This document shows, in pieces, positions 39,591 through 50,458 of a stretch of 64,000 bases of DNA. The notes beneath the pieces were generated by a model. It was not told where the DNA came from and did not search any database. It was given only the letters and a program-made list of their open reading frames with translations. A program made the position numbers and the translations under genes. This DNA is from Vibrio sp. NTOU-M3 (GTDB lineage: Bacteria > Pseudomonadota > Gammaproteobacteria > Enterobacterales > Vibrionaceae): assembly GCF_040869035.1 (NCBI RefSeq), contig NZ_CP162100.1:1984001-2048000 (forward strand), read 5' to 3'. Numbering within the stretch: the first letter of the stretch is position 1; each line of letters starts with the position of its first letter.

Positions 39591-41603
39591 ATGAACATCA
39601 GATTGTCTCACATGCTCTATATGGGCTTCTCCATCATCATTATCACGACCTTAACACTAGCGTTAATTGCATGGTCTTTAGTCAACCACTCCGCTGCTAT
39701 TTCACAAGAAGTTGAATCTGATGATGTACCCGGCGTACTGGCTTATTTAAACGTTATGGATGAAATTGGAGACTTACAAACCAACGCACTAGAGTATCTA
39801 AATGGTGAAGCTGACGAATACAGCAGTTTTAAAGAAAACACAAAAGAATTTAAGCACTATTACTCCATTTTACGCCCTTTAGAATCTGCAAAGACCGCTG
39901 ACATTCAGAAGATGGATAAAATCCAATCACTTGCCAATCAATATATTGAGCAACTCGAACGAGAAGTCTTTGCCAAATACGACCCTAAACAAGAACAAAT
40001 GGCCATCAATAAGATTGCTCAAATCACTAAAAATGTTGGCCAACCATTAGAGCAACTGTTAGACGAATTGAAAGATGGTGAATTTGCTGACGCTTACAAA
40101 ACCACGGATCTCAATGAGTCGCTCAATGATGATTTACCCGGTGTTCGCTATTACCTAGAAATGGTGGATGAAGCGGGAGATATGATTTCATCATTAAACA
40201 CATACATTATGGGGGATCCTAACGCCCACAATGGCTTTAACAATGACGCAGCTTCATTTGGGGAATATCTGGAAAAAATCAAGCCACTAGAGCAAAAGCC
40301 ATCTGAAATCAAAGATATAGAAAGAATTGAACAGTATTACTTTGAAATCATTAAAACCGCGCAAGAAGTCTTTGATGGCTATGATCCTTCAACAAAAAGT
40401 GCTGCTATTAAACTTGTCGACGAACTGGAACATTCCATTATCACTCCGTTAGAAAAGATTCTTGATCAATCCGCTCAAGAAGAACGTGACGACTCAATCA
40501 ATGCACTACGTGCTGTCAATGCGAATATGGACAACATTATCTTTTGGCTCAGCACTAATGTGGTCCTAGTGCTGCTTGTCGGCGGCATCGTCGCATGGCA
40601 ACTGTCTTCCATGATCAAAAAACGGGTTGAAACCATTGCTGAACGCGCGCAGTCAATTGCTGACGGTGACTTGTCAGCCTCTCCGATCAATGAAACCAAC
40701 AAAGATGAATTGGGCGATCTCGCTCGAGCCATCGACAAAATGCAAGAATCGTTAAAAAACGTCATTACCAACATTACGCAAGTCGCCTCTGAAGTGGCCA
40801 ACAATACTGGTCAGGTAGATGAAACCAGCCAGCGAGTCGCCACCGGTATTCAGGAACAAGCTGACAAAGCCACCATGATTGCCAGTGCCGTGGAAGAAAT
40901 GGAGGTAACCGTTAATCAAGTTGCCGAGCAAAGTACAGAAGCTGCCCAAAATGCACGTATTGCCGGAGAAGAAGCGACCAATGGTGGCACATTGATGCAG
41001 GAAACCGTCGATGGAATGAATCGCATCTCTGCTGTCGTCAATGAAACAGCGGAAACCGTTGACAGTTTAGGCCGACGCGGAGAAGAAATCGGTAACGTGA
41101 TCAAAGTGATCAACGATATTGCTGAACAAACGAATTTATTGGCGCTCAATGCCGCCATTGAAGCGGCACGCGCCGGTGATTTAGGACGTGGTTTTGCAGT
41201 CGTTGCCGACGAAGTTCGTGGACTGGCGGAAAGAACATCAAAAGCGACAGAAGAAGTAGGCGGACTCATCACCTCCATTCAGCAAGAAACACGACAGGCA
41301 GTTGAACGCATGAGTGAAGGTACCACCTTGGTCGCAGAAGGTGTCAGTTTGTCCAATTCTGCCGGTGACGCACTGGTTCAGATTGTCGCTAGAGCTCAAG
41401 ATGTCAACACCATGATTGATATGATTGCGACCGCTGGCTCTCAGCAAGCAACCGCTACGACGGAAATGTCGCGTGACATAAACTCGATAAGCCAGATAGC
41501 AGACGCCTCTGTCCGCACAACACAAGAAGGCTCCCATGCAGTGAAACAGCTGTACCAGAAAGTAGAAGAGCTTGAGCAGTTGGTTGTGCGCTTTAAGTTA
41601 TAA
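39591..41603 (+). CDS. methyl-accepting chemotaxis protein with duplicated sensor module
   Basis: 670-residue chemoreceptor: membrane helices at about 9-31 and 316-338, HAMP after 340, and a C-terminal signalling domain with the hairpin tip [19 protein letters not shown]. The periplasmic part (45-300) consists of two copies of one about 130-residue module: [18 protein letters not shown] at 44 and [18 protein letters not shown] at 180, each later followed by VF..YDP and PLE..LD. This resembles the helical bimodular sensor design. The receptor inside the che operon has the same module. It converges on the che operon, so it is transcribed separately. Confidence 0.92.
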   Translation: MNIRLSHMLYMGFSIIIITTLTLALIAWSLVNHSAAISQEVESDDVPGVLAYLNVMDEIGDLQTNALEYLNGEADEYSSFKENTKEFKHYYSILRPLESAKTADIQKMDKIQSLANQYIEQLEREVFAKYDPKQEQMAINKIAQITKNVGQPLEQLLDELKDGEFADAYKTTDLNESLNDDLPGVRYYLEMVDEAGDMISSLNTYIMGDPNAHNGFNNDAASFGEYLEKIKPLEQKPSEIKDIERIEQYYFEIIKTAQEVFDGYDPSTKSAAIKLVDELEHSIITPLEKILDQSAQEERDDSINALRAVNANMDNIIFWLSTNVVLVLLVGGIVAWQLSSMIKKRVETIAERAQSIADGDLSASPINETNKDELGDLARAIDKMQESLKNVITNITQVASEVANNTGQVDETSQRVATGIQEQADKATMIASAVEEMEVTVNQVAEQSTEAAQNARIAGEEATNGGTLMQETVDGMNRISAVVNETAETVDSLGRRGEEIGNVIKVINDIAEQTNLLALNAAIEAARAGDLGRGFAVVADEVRGLAERTSKATEEVGGLITSIQQETRQAVERMSEGTTLVAEGVSLSNSAGDALVQIVARAQDVNTMIDMIATAGSQQATATTEMSRDINSISQIADASVRTTQEGSHAVKQLYQKVEELEQLVVRFKL

Positions 41604-41617
41604 ACAAATCAACCATG

Positions 41618-41647
41618 ACAGGCAGGGTATAAATACTCTGTCTGTCG
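41618..41647. terminator. hairpin between convergent MCP and EAL genes
   Basis: A 13-bp stem GACAGGCAGGGTA / TACTCTGTCTGTC (two G-U pairs) around TAAA. No T run follows on either strand, so it would be an atypical terminator. Confidence 0.45.
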
Positions 41648-41662
41648 CACCATTTCCAAGCA

Positions 41663-43279
41663 TTATTGACGGCTAGAGACATACGCCATGTACTGCTCCG
41701 CAGTGAGTGGTTTACTGAAATAGAAGCCTTGAATAGAATCGACACATTTTGCTCGGGCATAAACCAATTGTTCTAATGTTTCAACACCTTCCGCAACCAC
41801 TGGTTTATTCATGTTCGCAGCCAAAGAGGCAATGGAGTTGAATACCGTTTGCAATCGATCGTCATCCACGACATTGGTTACAAAAGCCCGATCTATTTTA
41901 ATTTCATCAAAACTCAAACGACATAAGTAGCTTAAACTCGAAAAACCCGTTCCAAAGTCATCAATAGAAACTTTAAAGCCTCTCAATTGCAGTTTCTTTA
42001 GCACTTGGTTTACGTAATTGAAATTATCGATCAACGCCGATTCCGTAAGTTCAAGTTTAATTTGTTCAGTACACAAACCATTCGTTTCAATACTCGACGT
42101 AATTTTCTCAACAAAATCTACATCAAGGATTTCCACCACACTGATATTTAAAGCAAAAAGCAGCGATGATGTATCACGGCCCTGCTCTTCTAATTCTCTG
42201 ACCAGTCGACCTAGTTGCTGAATGTTGAATAACGTCAATATACCGATATCACCAAGCTTTTCTGCAATAGGAATAAACTCTACCGGAGAAACAAGCTGAC
42301 CATTTAACCACCAGCGGATCAAACATTCTGCACCAGATACCGATTCATTGTTTGCGTCATGAATCGGCTGAAAAAGTGTTTCAAAGCTGCCATCTAAAAC
42401 AGGTTGAGCAATCGCAGCTCTAAACTCGGTTTCCAACGTATTTTGATGTTCAATTTGCCTTGCTAGATCTTCACGAAATTCAGCCAACCTAACTCGATCA
42501 GCTAAAACGTCCATGATTGCCATTTCTGCTTTATTTAAACTATGCGCATGATCATCACCTTCTTTTTCTATGTAATAGCCTAAGGCCACATTGCTGAAGA
42601 ATTGACGAGCATTAAAATGAAATGGCTCATTCAACATTGCATAAAACGCTTCCACATCAAAAGGGGTATTCGGTGGAATAAACACATTAAAGCTATCTGT
42701 TGAATGTTTACTGCATACGGCGCTTTCCATCTCACTCATCACACGAGAGAGGATCTCCATAAACACCAAATTAGCAACAGCGGTTCCCCATATTTCATTG
42801 ATCCGTTGGTAGTTACAAATACGGACACAGCAAACGGTACCATGAACAGGCTCTTTACCAATTTGGGATAAAAAAGCTTCTCGGTATAACAGCCCCGTAT
42901 GGGGGTCTTGGGTCGAAAGTTGACGATTAAGTCGACGCGTTGCCACTAACTCGCTTCGATCTTTGAGGTGAAGTAAGAATTTTCCTTTATAGCGAATAAC
43001 AAATAGAGCGACCCACTGAATATTTTTGTCTGGGTAGCTGATCCCAACTTCCGTATTCAGCTCGAAATCCTGAGCACATGCATCTTCTAGGAACGTATTA
43101 AGAGAAAATGGCTCAAAAAACTCATTAACATACGTCAGCCCATTCTGTTTTAGGTTCTGCCCTTTCGCTACGCGAAACAGCTCCATGGCCTGAGGCGATA
43201 ATTCAACCACATTCATCTGATGATCAACAATCAAATACGCAATGTGCATTGCTTCAATTTGATCACTTAAGTTCTTCAT
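41663..43279 (-). CDS. EAL-domain protein with degenerate GGDEF, last gene of the che operon
   Basis: 538 residues: PAS-like N terminus (about 8-110), GGDEF-fold region (about 120-270) in which the GGDEF motif is lost (DSFNVFIP at its place), and an EAL domain (about 290-535). The signature is ECL rather than EAL (SGAECLIRWW), which keeps the metal-binding Glu; ELTES, SIDDFGTG, EIKIDRAF and AEGVE are intact, so c-di-GMP hydrolysis is plausible. Its start overlaps the end of cheB by 17 bases, so it is translated with the chemotaxis genes and probably ties their output to c-di-GMP. Converges on a chemoreceptor gene. Confidence 0.88.
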   Translation of the reverse strand: MKNLSDQIEAMHIAYLIVDHQMNVVELSPQAMELFRVAKGQNLKQNGLTYVNEFFEPFSLNTFLEDACAQDFELNTEVGISYPDKNIQWVALFVIRYKGKFLLHLKDRSELVATRRLNRQLSTQDPHTGLLYREAFLSQIGKEPVHGTVCCVRICNYQRINEIWGTAVANLVFMEILSRVMSEMESAVCSKHSTDSFNVFIPPNTPFDVEAFYAMLNEPFHFNARQFFSNVALGYYIEKEGDDHAHSLNKAEMAIMDVLADRVRLAEFREDLARQIEHQNTLETEFRAAIAQPVLDGSFETLFQPIHDANNESVSGAECLIRWWLNGQLVSPVEFIPIAEKLGDIGILTLFNIQQLGRLVRELEEQGRDTSSLLFALNISVVEILDVDFVEKITSSIETNGLCTEQIKLELTESALIDNFNYVNQVLKKLQLRGFKVSIDDFGTGFSSLSYLCRLSFDEIKIDRAFVTNVVDDDRLQTVFNSIASLAANMNKPVVAEGVETLEQLVYARAKCVDSIQGFYFSKPLTAEQYMAYVSSRQ

Positions 43280-44348
43280 GTTTTACCCAAACCCTTTGTA
43301 CCTGAAATGGCAAAATATCCAGTGAGCAGCTGAACTTAACGCCTCCCTTATCTATGGCTTCTTTTGGCATGCCATAAACGAGGCTGCTGTCTTCGTCTTG
43401 TGCAAATGTCACCGCACCCGCTTGATGCAACTCTAAGCACCCCTGCGCGCCGTCATCACCCATGCCAGTCAGCACCACTCCAATTGCGCTTTGCCCCGCA
43501 CATTGAGCGGCTGAGCGAAACAACACATCCACCGACGGTTTATGCCTTGAAACCAGTGGCCCATCTTTTAATTCTAGGAAGTATTGACCATTTAAACAGT
43601 TCAGTACGGTATGTATTCCACCTGGAGCAATGTAAGCGTTACCTCTTTGCAGTTGTATATTGTTGTGTGCCTCACTAACCTTTAACGCTACAGATTGGTC
43701 TAACCGCTGTGCAAAAGCTGTCGTAAATTTTTCAGGCATATGCTGAACAATCACGATAGGAGGAGTGTTGCTATCAGTGTTTTTTAAAAAGCGTTCAACC
43801 GCTTCTGTTCCTCCAGTAGAGGCTCCAATAACGATGACCACTTCAGCGTTATGATTTGTAGGCGAATCTTGTTTTTGAATGACCACATCCGCACTTAATC
43901 TCTGACGAAAGCTTTGCTCCGAAAGAAATTTAAGTGCTTTTACCTTGGTTGCCGCGGCCTGCTTCAGGGCCCTTAAAATTTGCTTCACCTCCGCAGAATA
44001 AAGGAACTCATTGAGCTGACTCTGTGGCTTATTAATCACCTCTACAGCCCCAGAAGACAAAGCTTCAAGGCTGAGTGTCGGGTTGTCTTCGGTTTTTGCT
44101 GAACAAATCACAACAGGTGTAGGCTTCGTCGACATGATCTGCTTAAGAAAAGCAATGCCATCCATTTTTGGCATCGCGATATCCAACAAGATCACATCCG
44201 GCCAATACTTCTCCATTTTTTTGATTGCAATCAGAGGATCCGGAGCAACACCTAATAGTTCTAACCCAGCTTCTTTATCGATGATCTCCCCCAACACTTG
44301 GCGAATGACCGCAGAATCATCAACAATAAAAACCCCAACGTTCTTCAT
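43263..44348 (-). CDS. cheB: chemotaxis methylesterase/deamidase CheB
   Basis: Removes methyl groups from chemoreceptors, switched on by phosphorylation. 361 residues: receiver (1-120, phospho-Asp D56 in ILLDIAMPKMDG), linker, and catalytic domain with the triad S177 (IGASTGG), H203 (VQHMPEKF) and D299 (GMGDDG). ATGA overlap (4 bases) with cheR and a 17-base overlap with the EAL gene place it firmly in the operon. Confidence 0.95.
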   Translation of the reverse strand: MKNVGVFIVDDSAVIRQVLGEIIDKEAGLELLGVAPDPLIAIKKMEKYWPDVILLDIAMPKMDGIAFLKQIMSTKPTPVVICSAKTEDNPTLSLEALSSGAVEVINKPQSQLNEFLYSAEVKQILRALKQAAATKVKALKFLSEQSFRQRLSADVVIQKQDSPTNHNAEVVIVIGASTGGTEAVERFLKNTDSNTPPIVIVQHMPEKFTTAFAQRLDQSVALKVSEAHNNIQLQRGNAYIAPGGIHTVLNCLNGQYFLELKDGPLVSRHKPSVDVLFRSAAQCAGQSAIGVVLTGMGDDGAQGCLELHQAGAVTFAQDEDSSLVYGMPKEAIDKGGVKFSCSLDILPFQVQRVWVKHEELK

Positions 44349-45139
44349 AAGCGCTCCCTTCGGTAGATACAGTTTTCAACCTGAGCCATTTTGGAGTGCT
44401 TACGCAGAACATTTTCACTGTGACCTAAAAACAGTAGCCCTTTCACAGCAAGGCTCTCTATGACATTGTCGACAATTTTTTTCTGACGTTCAGAATCAAA
44501 GTAGATCAGAACATTTCGCAGAAAAATTACGTCGTATTGTTGTGGTTGTGGAGAGGCTAATAAGTTATGTTGGCTAAAGTGACAAAAGCGGCGAAGACAC
44601 TGTGCAATCGTAAAATGCCCTTCATTCTCCCCAATACCTTTCAGGCAATAACGTTTGCGATAAAACGGTGGAATTTTTTCAGCGAGTGAGAGTGGATATT
44701 GGCACTGCCTTGCGCTTTCAACAACATTGGTTGACACATCCGTCCCTAGTAATGACCAGTTGCTGTTTCCATACGAGTCATCCAAAACCATCGCTAAACT
44801 GTACGCCTCTTCTCCAGAGGAACATGCAGCACTCCATGCTTTCAATGGAGCACGAAAAGGCAGGCTTTCAAGCCACCATTTTAGTTTTTCAAACTGCATT
44901 GGCTCACGAAAAAATGAAGTTTCATGTGTTGTCAGTCTATCGATGAAAAACTGCAACTCGCTATCGCAATTACCTCGCCCAAGCAGCTGTAAATATTGTT
45001 CAACGCTTTGGCAACCAAGTTGATTGATCCGCATCCCCAATCGATGCTCCACCATCGCGCGTTTATGCTCACCAAGTAGGATACCCGTATGGTTTTCAAG
45101 CAATGCTCTCACATGATCAAACTGCTCTCTCCCAAGCAT
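44345..45139 (-). CDS. cheR: chemotaxis methyltransferase CheR
   Basis: Methylates receptor glutamates with SAM. 264 residues: N-terminal helical domain (about 1-75, HTGILLGEHKRAMVEHRLG) and SAM-binding domain with FFREP, WSAACSSGEEAYSLAM and FLRNVLIYF. I start it at ATG 45139, two bases after the cheW stop; a TTG five codons upstream would overlap cheW. Lacks TPR repeats. Confidence 0.95.
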   Translation of the reverse strand: MLGREQFDHVRALLENHTGILLGEHKRAMVEHRLGMRINQLGCQSVEQYLQLLGRGNCDSELQFFIDRLTTHETSFFREPMQFEKLKWWLESLPFRAPLKAWSAACSSGEEAYSLAMVLDDSYGNSNWSLLGTDVSTNVVESARQCQYPLSLAEKIPPFYRKRYCLKGIGENEGHFTIAQCLRRFCHFSQHNLLASPQPQQYDVIFLRNVLIYFDSERQKKIVDNVIESLAVKGLLFLGHSENVLRKHSKMAQVENCIYRRERL

Positions 45140-45141
45140 AA

Positions 45142-45669
45142 TTAGGCTTCCCAAGCCGCAAGCATCCGCACTTGATGATGCAGCATCTGACTATTAATAT
45201 CTTGGCTGCTTAACAACGCAGACATATCGAGAATGGGAACCGAACTCTCCTCTAGTGCTAATATTTTCCATACAAAGTCAGTAGGCACTGCCAAACCAAA
45301 TTGCGGTTTAGTCATCAACTTTTGCGAATCAACCGATTTAATGGATCGCACCCGACTCACCACTAATCCGAGAGTCATCGAGTCATCACTTTTTTGGTTT
45401 GGTGTTTCGTACAGAACAATGCAGCTATAACGGTCATATCTCTCTGGCGGAGTCAGTGTCAATCGACTAGCAGCATCAATGACGGGAACGACACTCCCCC
45501 TGACATTAATAACGCCACGAATCACCAAGGGGCACATTGGCACTCGTGTGATTTCACTATACTCAATCACCTCCTTTACAGTCTCAATTGGCAAAGCGAC
45601 TACCTCTTGCGCCACTTCTACAAACAGTAAATCCAATGCATCATTGTTGATCTCTTCCGTTTCATCCAT
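45142..45669 (-). CDS. cheW: CheW-domain coupling protein (first of two by position)
   Basis: 175 residues, a single CheW domain (LFVEVAQEVVALPIETVKEV, VIRGVINVRGSVVPVID) with a longer loop around residue 90 (ETPNQKSDDS). It couples chemoreceptors to CheA. It is divergent in sequence from the second CheW and is last before cheR; 9 bases separate it from that second CheW. Confidence 0.9.
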   Translation of the reverse strand: MDETEEINNDALDLLFVEVAQEVVALPIETVKEVIEYSEITRVPMCPLVIRGVINVRGSVVPVIDAASRLTLTPPERYDRYSCIVLYETPNQKSDDSMTLGLVVSRVRSIKSVDSQKLMTKPQFGLAVPTDFVWKILALEESSVPILDMSALLSSQDINSQMLHHQVRMLAAWEA

Positions 45670-45678
45670 GGCGTTACC

Positions 45679-46152
45679 TTACTCAGAAACTAAAGACTTA
45701 TTGTTCATCCATCGCCACATCTCATCAGACAATAGCTTGTCACTGTCTAAGATTGTGAGCATTCGATTTTGCAGCTTGGCGACCGCATTTATCATCGGCG
45801 ATTCTAATCGACCTTTGAGTTGAGGGACGGATTCTAGGTGGTCAAGATTGATATCAAATACTTGCTTTACCACATCCACTTTATAGCCAATGGCACCATG
45901 TCCATGATTTTCAGTGATAATGACGCAAGTCTTGTTGCTGATGGGCTCAGAGCGTTGTTCTAGGCAGTGCGCAATGTCAAATACCACTACTAAGTTGCCT
46001 CGTAGGTTCATCACACCCAATACCTGAGAAGGTGCACCGGATACCGATTCAACTGCTGGGTATTCCATAATTTCACGAATATGCGCAATAGGTAGGGCGA
46101 AACTCTTCTCCCCCAATTGGAACTCTAGATACTTTTCGGTTCCTTGTGCCAT
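45679..46152 (-). CDS. cheW: CheW coupling protein (second copy)
   Basis: 157 residues, classic CheW: EFQLGEKSFALPIAHIREIMEY and VLGMNLRGNLVVVFD-type motif. I choose ATG 46152 because GGAGGG lies seven bases before it; in-frame ATG codons at 46170, 46167 and 46158 are too close to or before that signal. Follows the operon chemoreceptor directly. Confidence 0.92.
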   Translation of the reverse strand: MAQGTEKYLEFQLGEKSFALPIAHIREIMEYPAVESVSGAPSQVLGVMNLRGNLVVVFDIAHCLEQRSEPISNKTCVIITENHGHGAIGYKVDVVKQVFDINLDHLESVPQLKGRLESPMINAVAKLQNRMLTILDSDKLLSDEMWRWMNNKSLVSE

Positions 46153-46173
46153 GGCCATTCCCTCCATCATGCC

Positions 46174-48159
46174 TTAATCATCAAAAGGCACGTAACCTTT
46201 CTCTGGTTTAGAGCTGGGAACATGTTCTGGCTCGACTCTTCTTGGTCGCTGCCTCATCACCGCCGTATTTGCCACCAGCTTGAAAAAGCTAACGGTATTT
46301 TTAATTTCATTCGTTTGTTCTTGTACCATCAACGCCGTTGACGCCAACTCTTCAGAAGCAGAAGCATTTTGCTGTGCTATCTCATCTAATTGAGAAACCG
46401 TGCGGTTAATTTCAGCAACACTGGTACTTTGTTCGGTAGAAGCGGCGGTGATCTCTTGAACTAGATCAGCCGTTTTCTGAATGTTCGGAACCATGCGATT
46501 AAGCATATTTCCGGCATGTTGAGCAACTTTGACGCTATTATCAGCCAAGCTGCTAATTTCCTGCGCTGCAACTTGACTTCGCTCAGCCAACTTACGAACT
46601 TCATCAGCCACCACAGCAAACCCTTTACCATGCTCTCCCGCACGAGCCGCTTCAATCGCGGCATTCAAGGCCAACAAGTTAGTCTTGTAAGCAACGTCTT
46701 CAATAATGCCTATTTTCTCAGCAATGGCCGTCATGGCATCAACTGTGTCATTTACGGCCTCACCCCCTTCATTCGCCTCAGAACTTGATTGGGTTGCGAT
46801 TTCATTGGTCACACGTGAATTGTCAGTATTCATTGAAATAGAAGAGCTCATTTGATCAAGTGATGCACTGGTCTCTTCGACACTCGATGCGAGTTGGCTT
46901 GACGTTGAGCTAAGCATTTGCGACGTTGATGTCACTTCATTTGTACTATGAGAGATCGCCTCTACTGAGCCCTGAATGTCCAATAAAATGTTTTGTAGCT
47001 TGTCGAGAAAACCATTAAAGCTCTTGGCGGTTTCACCTATTTCATCCGTCCCAAAATCTGGGATACGGCGAGTTAAGTCCCCTTCTCCTGAGCGTAGATC
47101 TTCTGCCGCCTCAGACAAGGCTTTAATTGGTAAGACGATGCCTTTAATAAGAAATAGAGCCGTAATGAACGCCAGAACAACCGCAACACCCAACAAGCCC
47201 CACACGAGAGAGATACTTTCTCGTGCCGCTAAGACCAGTTCATCCAATGAACCTGTACTTTGCGCATTCGCTGTAGAGCTAATTTGGTCTAGAAGCTTTT
47301 CCAGTTTGCTAAAGACTTCATGCTCCAATTTGTCTATCTCTAGCGCTGCTACAATTTTGTCACGTGGACGATATGTTGCGAAAATATCCTTCCCTCCATT
47401 GTAGAGTGCCAAATACATTCGCTCGACTTCGCTAAGGCTTTTAATTTCTTCCGGTTTTCTTTCCAGTGGTTTTATTTCAGCAAGAAACTCAGCAAAATTG
47501 CGCGAATCTTTTTCAAAAGCATTGACCGCACCAATCTCCCCTCTCATGTAGGCATTTAAGGCGGACATCATGTCCCCCTCTTCATCTATCAGTTCTAGGT
47601 AGTAACGCACACCGGGTAAGTCATCATTCAGCACTTCAGCAAAATCACCAGAACGCCCAGCATCCGCTACTTCTTCTTCCTTTAAGGTATTGAGCAGCGT
47701 TTCCAATGGATCCGCGTAATCGCGGATCAGCACATTGTACTTTTCAACAGCTTGGCTTTCTAAGCTGGGATCAAAGCGTTTAAACACTAAGCTTTGTATG
47801 TCTTCATAATAGCGAGTTGAAAGATTTTCAATCTGTCGGACTAATACAGGGTCAATCGATTTGAGCTGCTTTAACTGTTCAAAAAAGGTCACAAATTCGG
47901 TGTAATTGGCAAGAAAGTCGGCTTCTTCTTCGGCTTCCCCGGTGATGAATTCCAGTACGTTCGAATTCATGTCACCCAGCTCATCGAGCATACTTAATGA
48001 CAAAATTACCTTTGGAATTTCTTCGTAACCAACCGCTATCGCGTAACTTTCTATGGTGCGATTTTTGACTTGTACAGAAACAGCAATCACAAACAAAAGC
48101 ACTCCCATAGTGCACATCGCGAGTATGATTTTGTTTTTGATCGATAACTTAGCAATCAT
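46174..48159 (-). CDS. methyl-accepting chemotaxis protein within the che operon
   Basis: 661 residues: membrane helices near 9-30 and about 315-337, HAMP, and signalling domain tip [25 protein letters not shown]. The periplasmic sensor has two module copies, with [12 protein letters not shown] in the second, identical over 12 residues to the receptor at 39591. Starts 2 bases after cheA. Likely the dedicated receptor of this system. The C-terminal tail is short and basic-acidic ([18 protein letters not shown]) without an NWETF-type pentapeptide. Confidence 0.93.
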   Translation of the reverse strand: MIAKLSIKNKIILAMCTMGVLLFVIAVSVQVKNRTIESYAIAVGYEEIPKVILSLSMLDELGDMNSNVLEFITGEAEEEADFLANYTEFVTFFEQLKQLKSIDPVLVRQIENLSTRYYEDIQSLVFKRFDPSLESQAVEKYNVLIRDYADPLETLLNTLKEEEVADAGRSGDFAEVLNDDLPGVRYYLELIDEEGDMMSALNAYMRGEIGAVNAFEKDSRNFAEFLAEIKPLERKPEEIKSLSEVERMYLALYNGGKDIFATYRPRDKIVAALEIDKLEHEVFSKLEKLLDQISSTANAQSTGSLDELVLAARESISLVWGLLGVAVVLAFITALFLIKGIVLPIKALSEAAEDLRSGEGDLTRRIPDFGTDEIGETAKSFNGFLDKLQNILLDIQGSVEAISHSTNEVTSTSQMLSSTSSQLASSVEETSASLDQMSSSISMNTDNSRVTNEIATQSSSEANEGGEAVNDTVDAMTAIAEKIGIIEDVAYKTNLLALNAAIEAARAGEHGKGFAVVADEVRKLAERSQVAAQEISSLADNSVKVAQHAGNMLNRMVPNIQKTADLVQEITAASTEQSTSVAEINRTVSQLDEIAQQNASASEELASTALMVQEQTNEIKNTVSFFKLVANTAVMRQRPRRVEPEHVPSSKPEKGYVPFDD

Positions 48160-48161
48160 GA

Positions 48162-50171
48162 CTATTCTCCTTTGCCCGCCTCTTGCTGGCCAAAGCGTTC
48201 TAATGCTTGAGTATCAGCATGGTTGAGTGCGGTCTGGATAAGGGAAAAAACATCCAGAATGATCGCAACCTCACCACTTCCCAGTATGGTGGCCCCACTC
48301 ACGCCTTTTAACCCATCAAATAGAGAGCCCAATGGCTTAACTACCGTTTGGTATTCACCACTCAACCTATCCACCACTAAACCTGCTTTTAATGAACCAA
48401 ACTGCACGACAATGAACGCTTCCTGTTCAACCGTGCTGTGTGACTTCACACCAAACCATTCGGCAAGACGCAAATACGGCAAAGCATCTTGTCGTAAAGT
48501 TACAAAGCGCTTATCTCCATTTGCATCTGCAACCTCATTAAATTCCAGACACTCAACCACGTTATCCAAAGGGATCACGTAATCGCTGCCAGCCACCTTA
48601 AACATGAACCCATCAATGATCGATAATGTCATCGGGAGTCGAATCGAAAATTTGCTCCCTTTGCCGTATTCACTGTCCAGCTCTACACTGCCATTCAGCA
48701 GTTCGATGTTGCGCTTTACGACATCCATCCCAACACCACGACCTGATAAATCGGTTACTTCTCCCCGAGTAGAAAAGCCGGGCTTAAAAAGCAGCTGACG
48801 TATGTCAGAACCACTTAGCTGTTTATTCGGCTCAATCAACCCACGTTCCTTCGCAAGGCCGTATATCCGCTCTTCATCAATCCCCCGTCCATCATCAGAA
48901 ACTTCGATGACAATCGAACCTGAATCATGATACGCATTAAGGCGTAATGATCCGGCGGCTGACTTACCACAATCGATGCGCTCTTCTCGTGATTCGATAC
49001 CATGATCGATTGCGTTGCGGACCAAATGTGTTAGTGGATCATTGAGCTTCTCAATAAACGTTTTATCTAGTTCCGTTTCCGCGCCACTCACCAGCAAATC
49101 CACATCTTTACCCAGTTCATTGGCTGTATCTCGCACAATTCGTTTGAAACGATTAAACGTATCGCCAATTTGCACCATTCTCAGTTGCAGTGAACTGTCG
49201 CGAATGCTTTCGACCAAGCGTTCAAGCTGTGCCATTGCTTCAATCAAAGGTTCATTCCCGGTTTGATGAGCAAGGAGGTTGGTTCGCGCGCCAGTGATCA
49301 CCATTTCACCCACTAAGTCGATCAATTGGTCTAATTTGTCAGCTTCGACTCGAAGTGTTTTCATTTTCTTCAGTGCAGGATTGTGACTTTTCACTTCGCC
49401 ATCATGAGAAAAAGGTGATGGTGTTTTTTCAGCTGTTTGCTGCTGCTTTTTACTGCTTTCGGGAGGAATAATAAGTAACGTGGATTCGGGGGCGATAAAC
49501 TCAAAGGCATCTAAGATAATTTGGTCAGACAGCTCTCCTGAGCATTGAATTTCAAACCCGATGTAACATAATTCAGGATCAAAATTTTCCCCGACATCGA
49601 TCAGCTTCTGTTCAGAAACATCAATTTGCTTGAGCTCTGCTAATGTCGATAGATAATGGATAAAAGAGATAGGGTCTAAGCCTTGCTGAAAAACATCCGC
49701 ATTTGGGCGAAATGAAATATGCCAATCGCCGTCATGCACCGCGTTTGGTTCAACAATACTGCTTAATGGCGATTCAATACTCGGAAGAACGTGCTCAAAA
49801 TCTTGAAACATCTGTTCTGCGCCAACAGGTACAGAGCAACGCCCATAGGACTCAACCTCTTCGACCATTTGTCTCAAGGCATCATTACTGCGCAACATCA
49901 AAGCCATCAACTCAGATGAAAACGAAATGTCTTCACGACGCAATAAATCAAGTAAGCATTCAAACTGGTGTGCAAAACGAACCAATTCATCCAATCCAAA
50001 AAGCCCAGCACTGCCTTTGATGGTATGTATACAACGAAATAACACATCAACGGACTCGACTTTAATGCTGCTTGCGCCTTCATAAGCCAACAAGAGTTGC
50101 TCAACATCGTTAATCAACTCTGTTGATTCTGAAACAAACGTCGTTAAGGCTCTTTGCAGCTCAGGGGTCAT
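48162..50171 (-). CDS. cheA: chemotaxis histidine kinase CheA
   Basis: 669 residues: Hpt domain with phosphorylated H49 ([12 protein letters not shown]), a P2-like middle region (about 145-240), dimerisation domain (about 275-340), HATPase ([29 protein letters not shown]) and a C-terminal CheW-like domain (about 515-650). It would phosphorylate CheY and CheB of this operon. Overlaps the STAS gene by 4 bases (ATGA). Confidence 0.95.
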   Translation of the reverse strand: MTPELQRALTTFVSESTELINDVEQLLLAYEGASSIKVESVDVLFRCIHTIKGSAGLFGLDELVRFAHQFECLLDLLRREDISFSSELMALMLRSNDALRQMVEEVESYGRCSVPVGAEQMFQDFEHVLPSIESPLSSIVEPNAVHDGDWHISFRPNADVFQQGLDPISFIHYLSTLAELKQIDVSEQKLIDVGENFDPELCYIGFEIQCSGELSDQIILDAFEFIAPESTLLIIPPESSKKQQQTAEKTPSPFSHDGEVKSHNPALKKMKTLRVEADKLDQLIDLVGEMVITGARTNLLAHQTGNEPLIEAMAQLERLVESIRDSSLQLRMVQIGDTFNRFKRIVRDTANELGKDVDLLVSGAETELDKTFIEKLNDPLTHLVRNAIDHGIESREERIDCGKSAAGSLRLNAYHDSGSIVIEVSDDGRGIDEERIYGLAKERGLIEPNKQLSGSDIRQLLFKPGFSTRGEVTDLSGRGVGMDVVKRNIELLNGSVELDSEYGKGSKFSIRLPMTLSIIDGFMFKVAGSDYVIPLDNVVECLEFNEVADANGDKRFVTLRQDALPYLRLAEWFGVKSHSTVEQEAFIVVQFGSLKAGLVVDRLSGEYQTVVKPLGSLFDGLKGVSGATILGSGEVAIILDVFSLIQTALNHADTQALERFGQQEAGKGE

Positions 50172-50446
50172 TGAGGTTTACACTCCAAAATCGCGGGACA
50201 CTGAAGTAACTCGCCATACTTTATGATCTGTTCGCTAGGTTTAATAATGGGCGTTGCCATACCTTGACGTTCCGCATATCGAATGAACCAAATAAGCAAT
50301 TGATAGCCAGCACTATCTAATACTTCGACAAGCGCGCCATCCAATACCAACGCATCGCCTTCGCTGAGTATTCCTTTAATTTGCTGATGAACATCACCCA
50401 CCTCATAAATCGTGAGTTCTTCTGGCAGTTGATATATTTGCTGCAT
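50168..50446 (-). CDS. STAS-domain protein in the che operon
   Basis: 92 residues covering a single STAS domain: strand ELTIYEVGDVHQQIKG and the switch region LVEVLDSAGYQLLIWF, where the Ser after Asp is the usual phospho-site of anti-sigma antagonists. AAGGA precedes the start. Located between cheY and cheA, overlapping cheA by 4 bases. It may be a CheA-linked phosphoacceptor or a partner switch; no kinase of the SpoIIAB type is seen nearby. Confidence 0.85.
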   Translation of the reverse strand: MQQIYQLPEELTIYEVGDVHQQIKGILSEGDALVLDGALVEVLDSAGYQLLIWFIRYAERQGMATPIIKPSEQIIKYGELLQCPAILECKPQ

Positions 50447-50458
50447 CTCGCTTCCTTG

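Noticed and set aside
45140..45154. TTG start for cheR overlapping cheW
   Set aside because: The ATG at 45139 lies two bases after the cheW stop and follows GGAAG inside cheW, a more usual arrangement.
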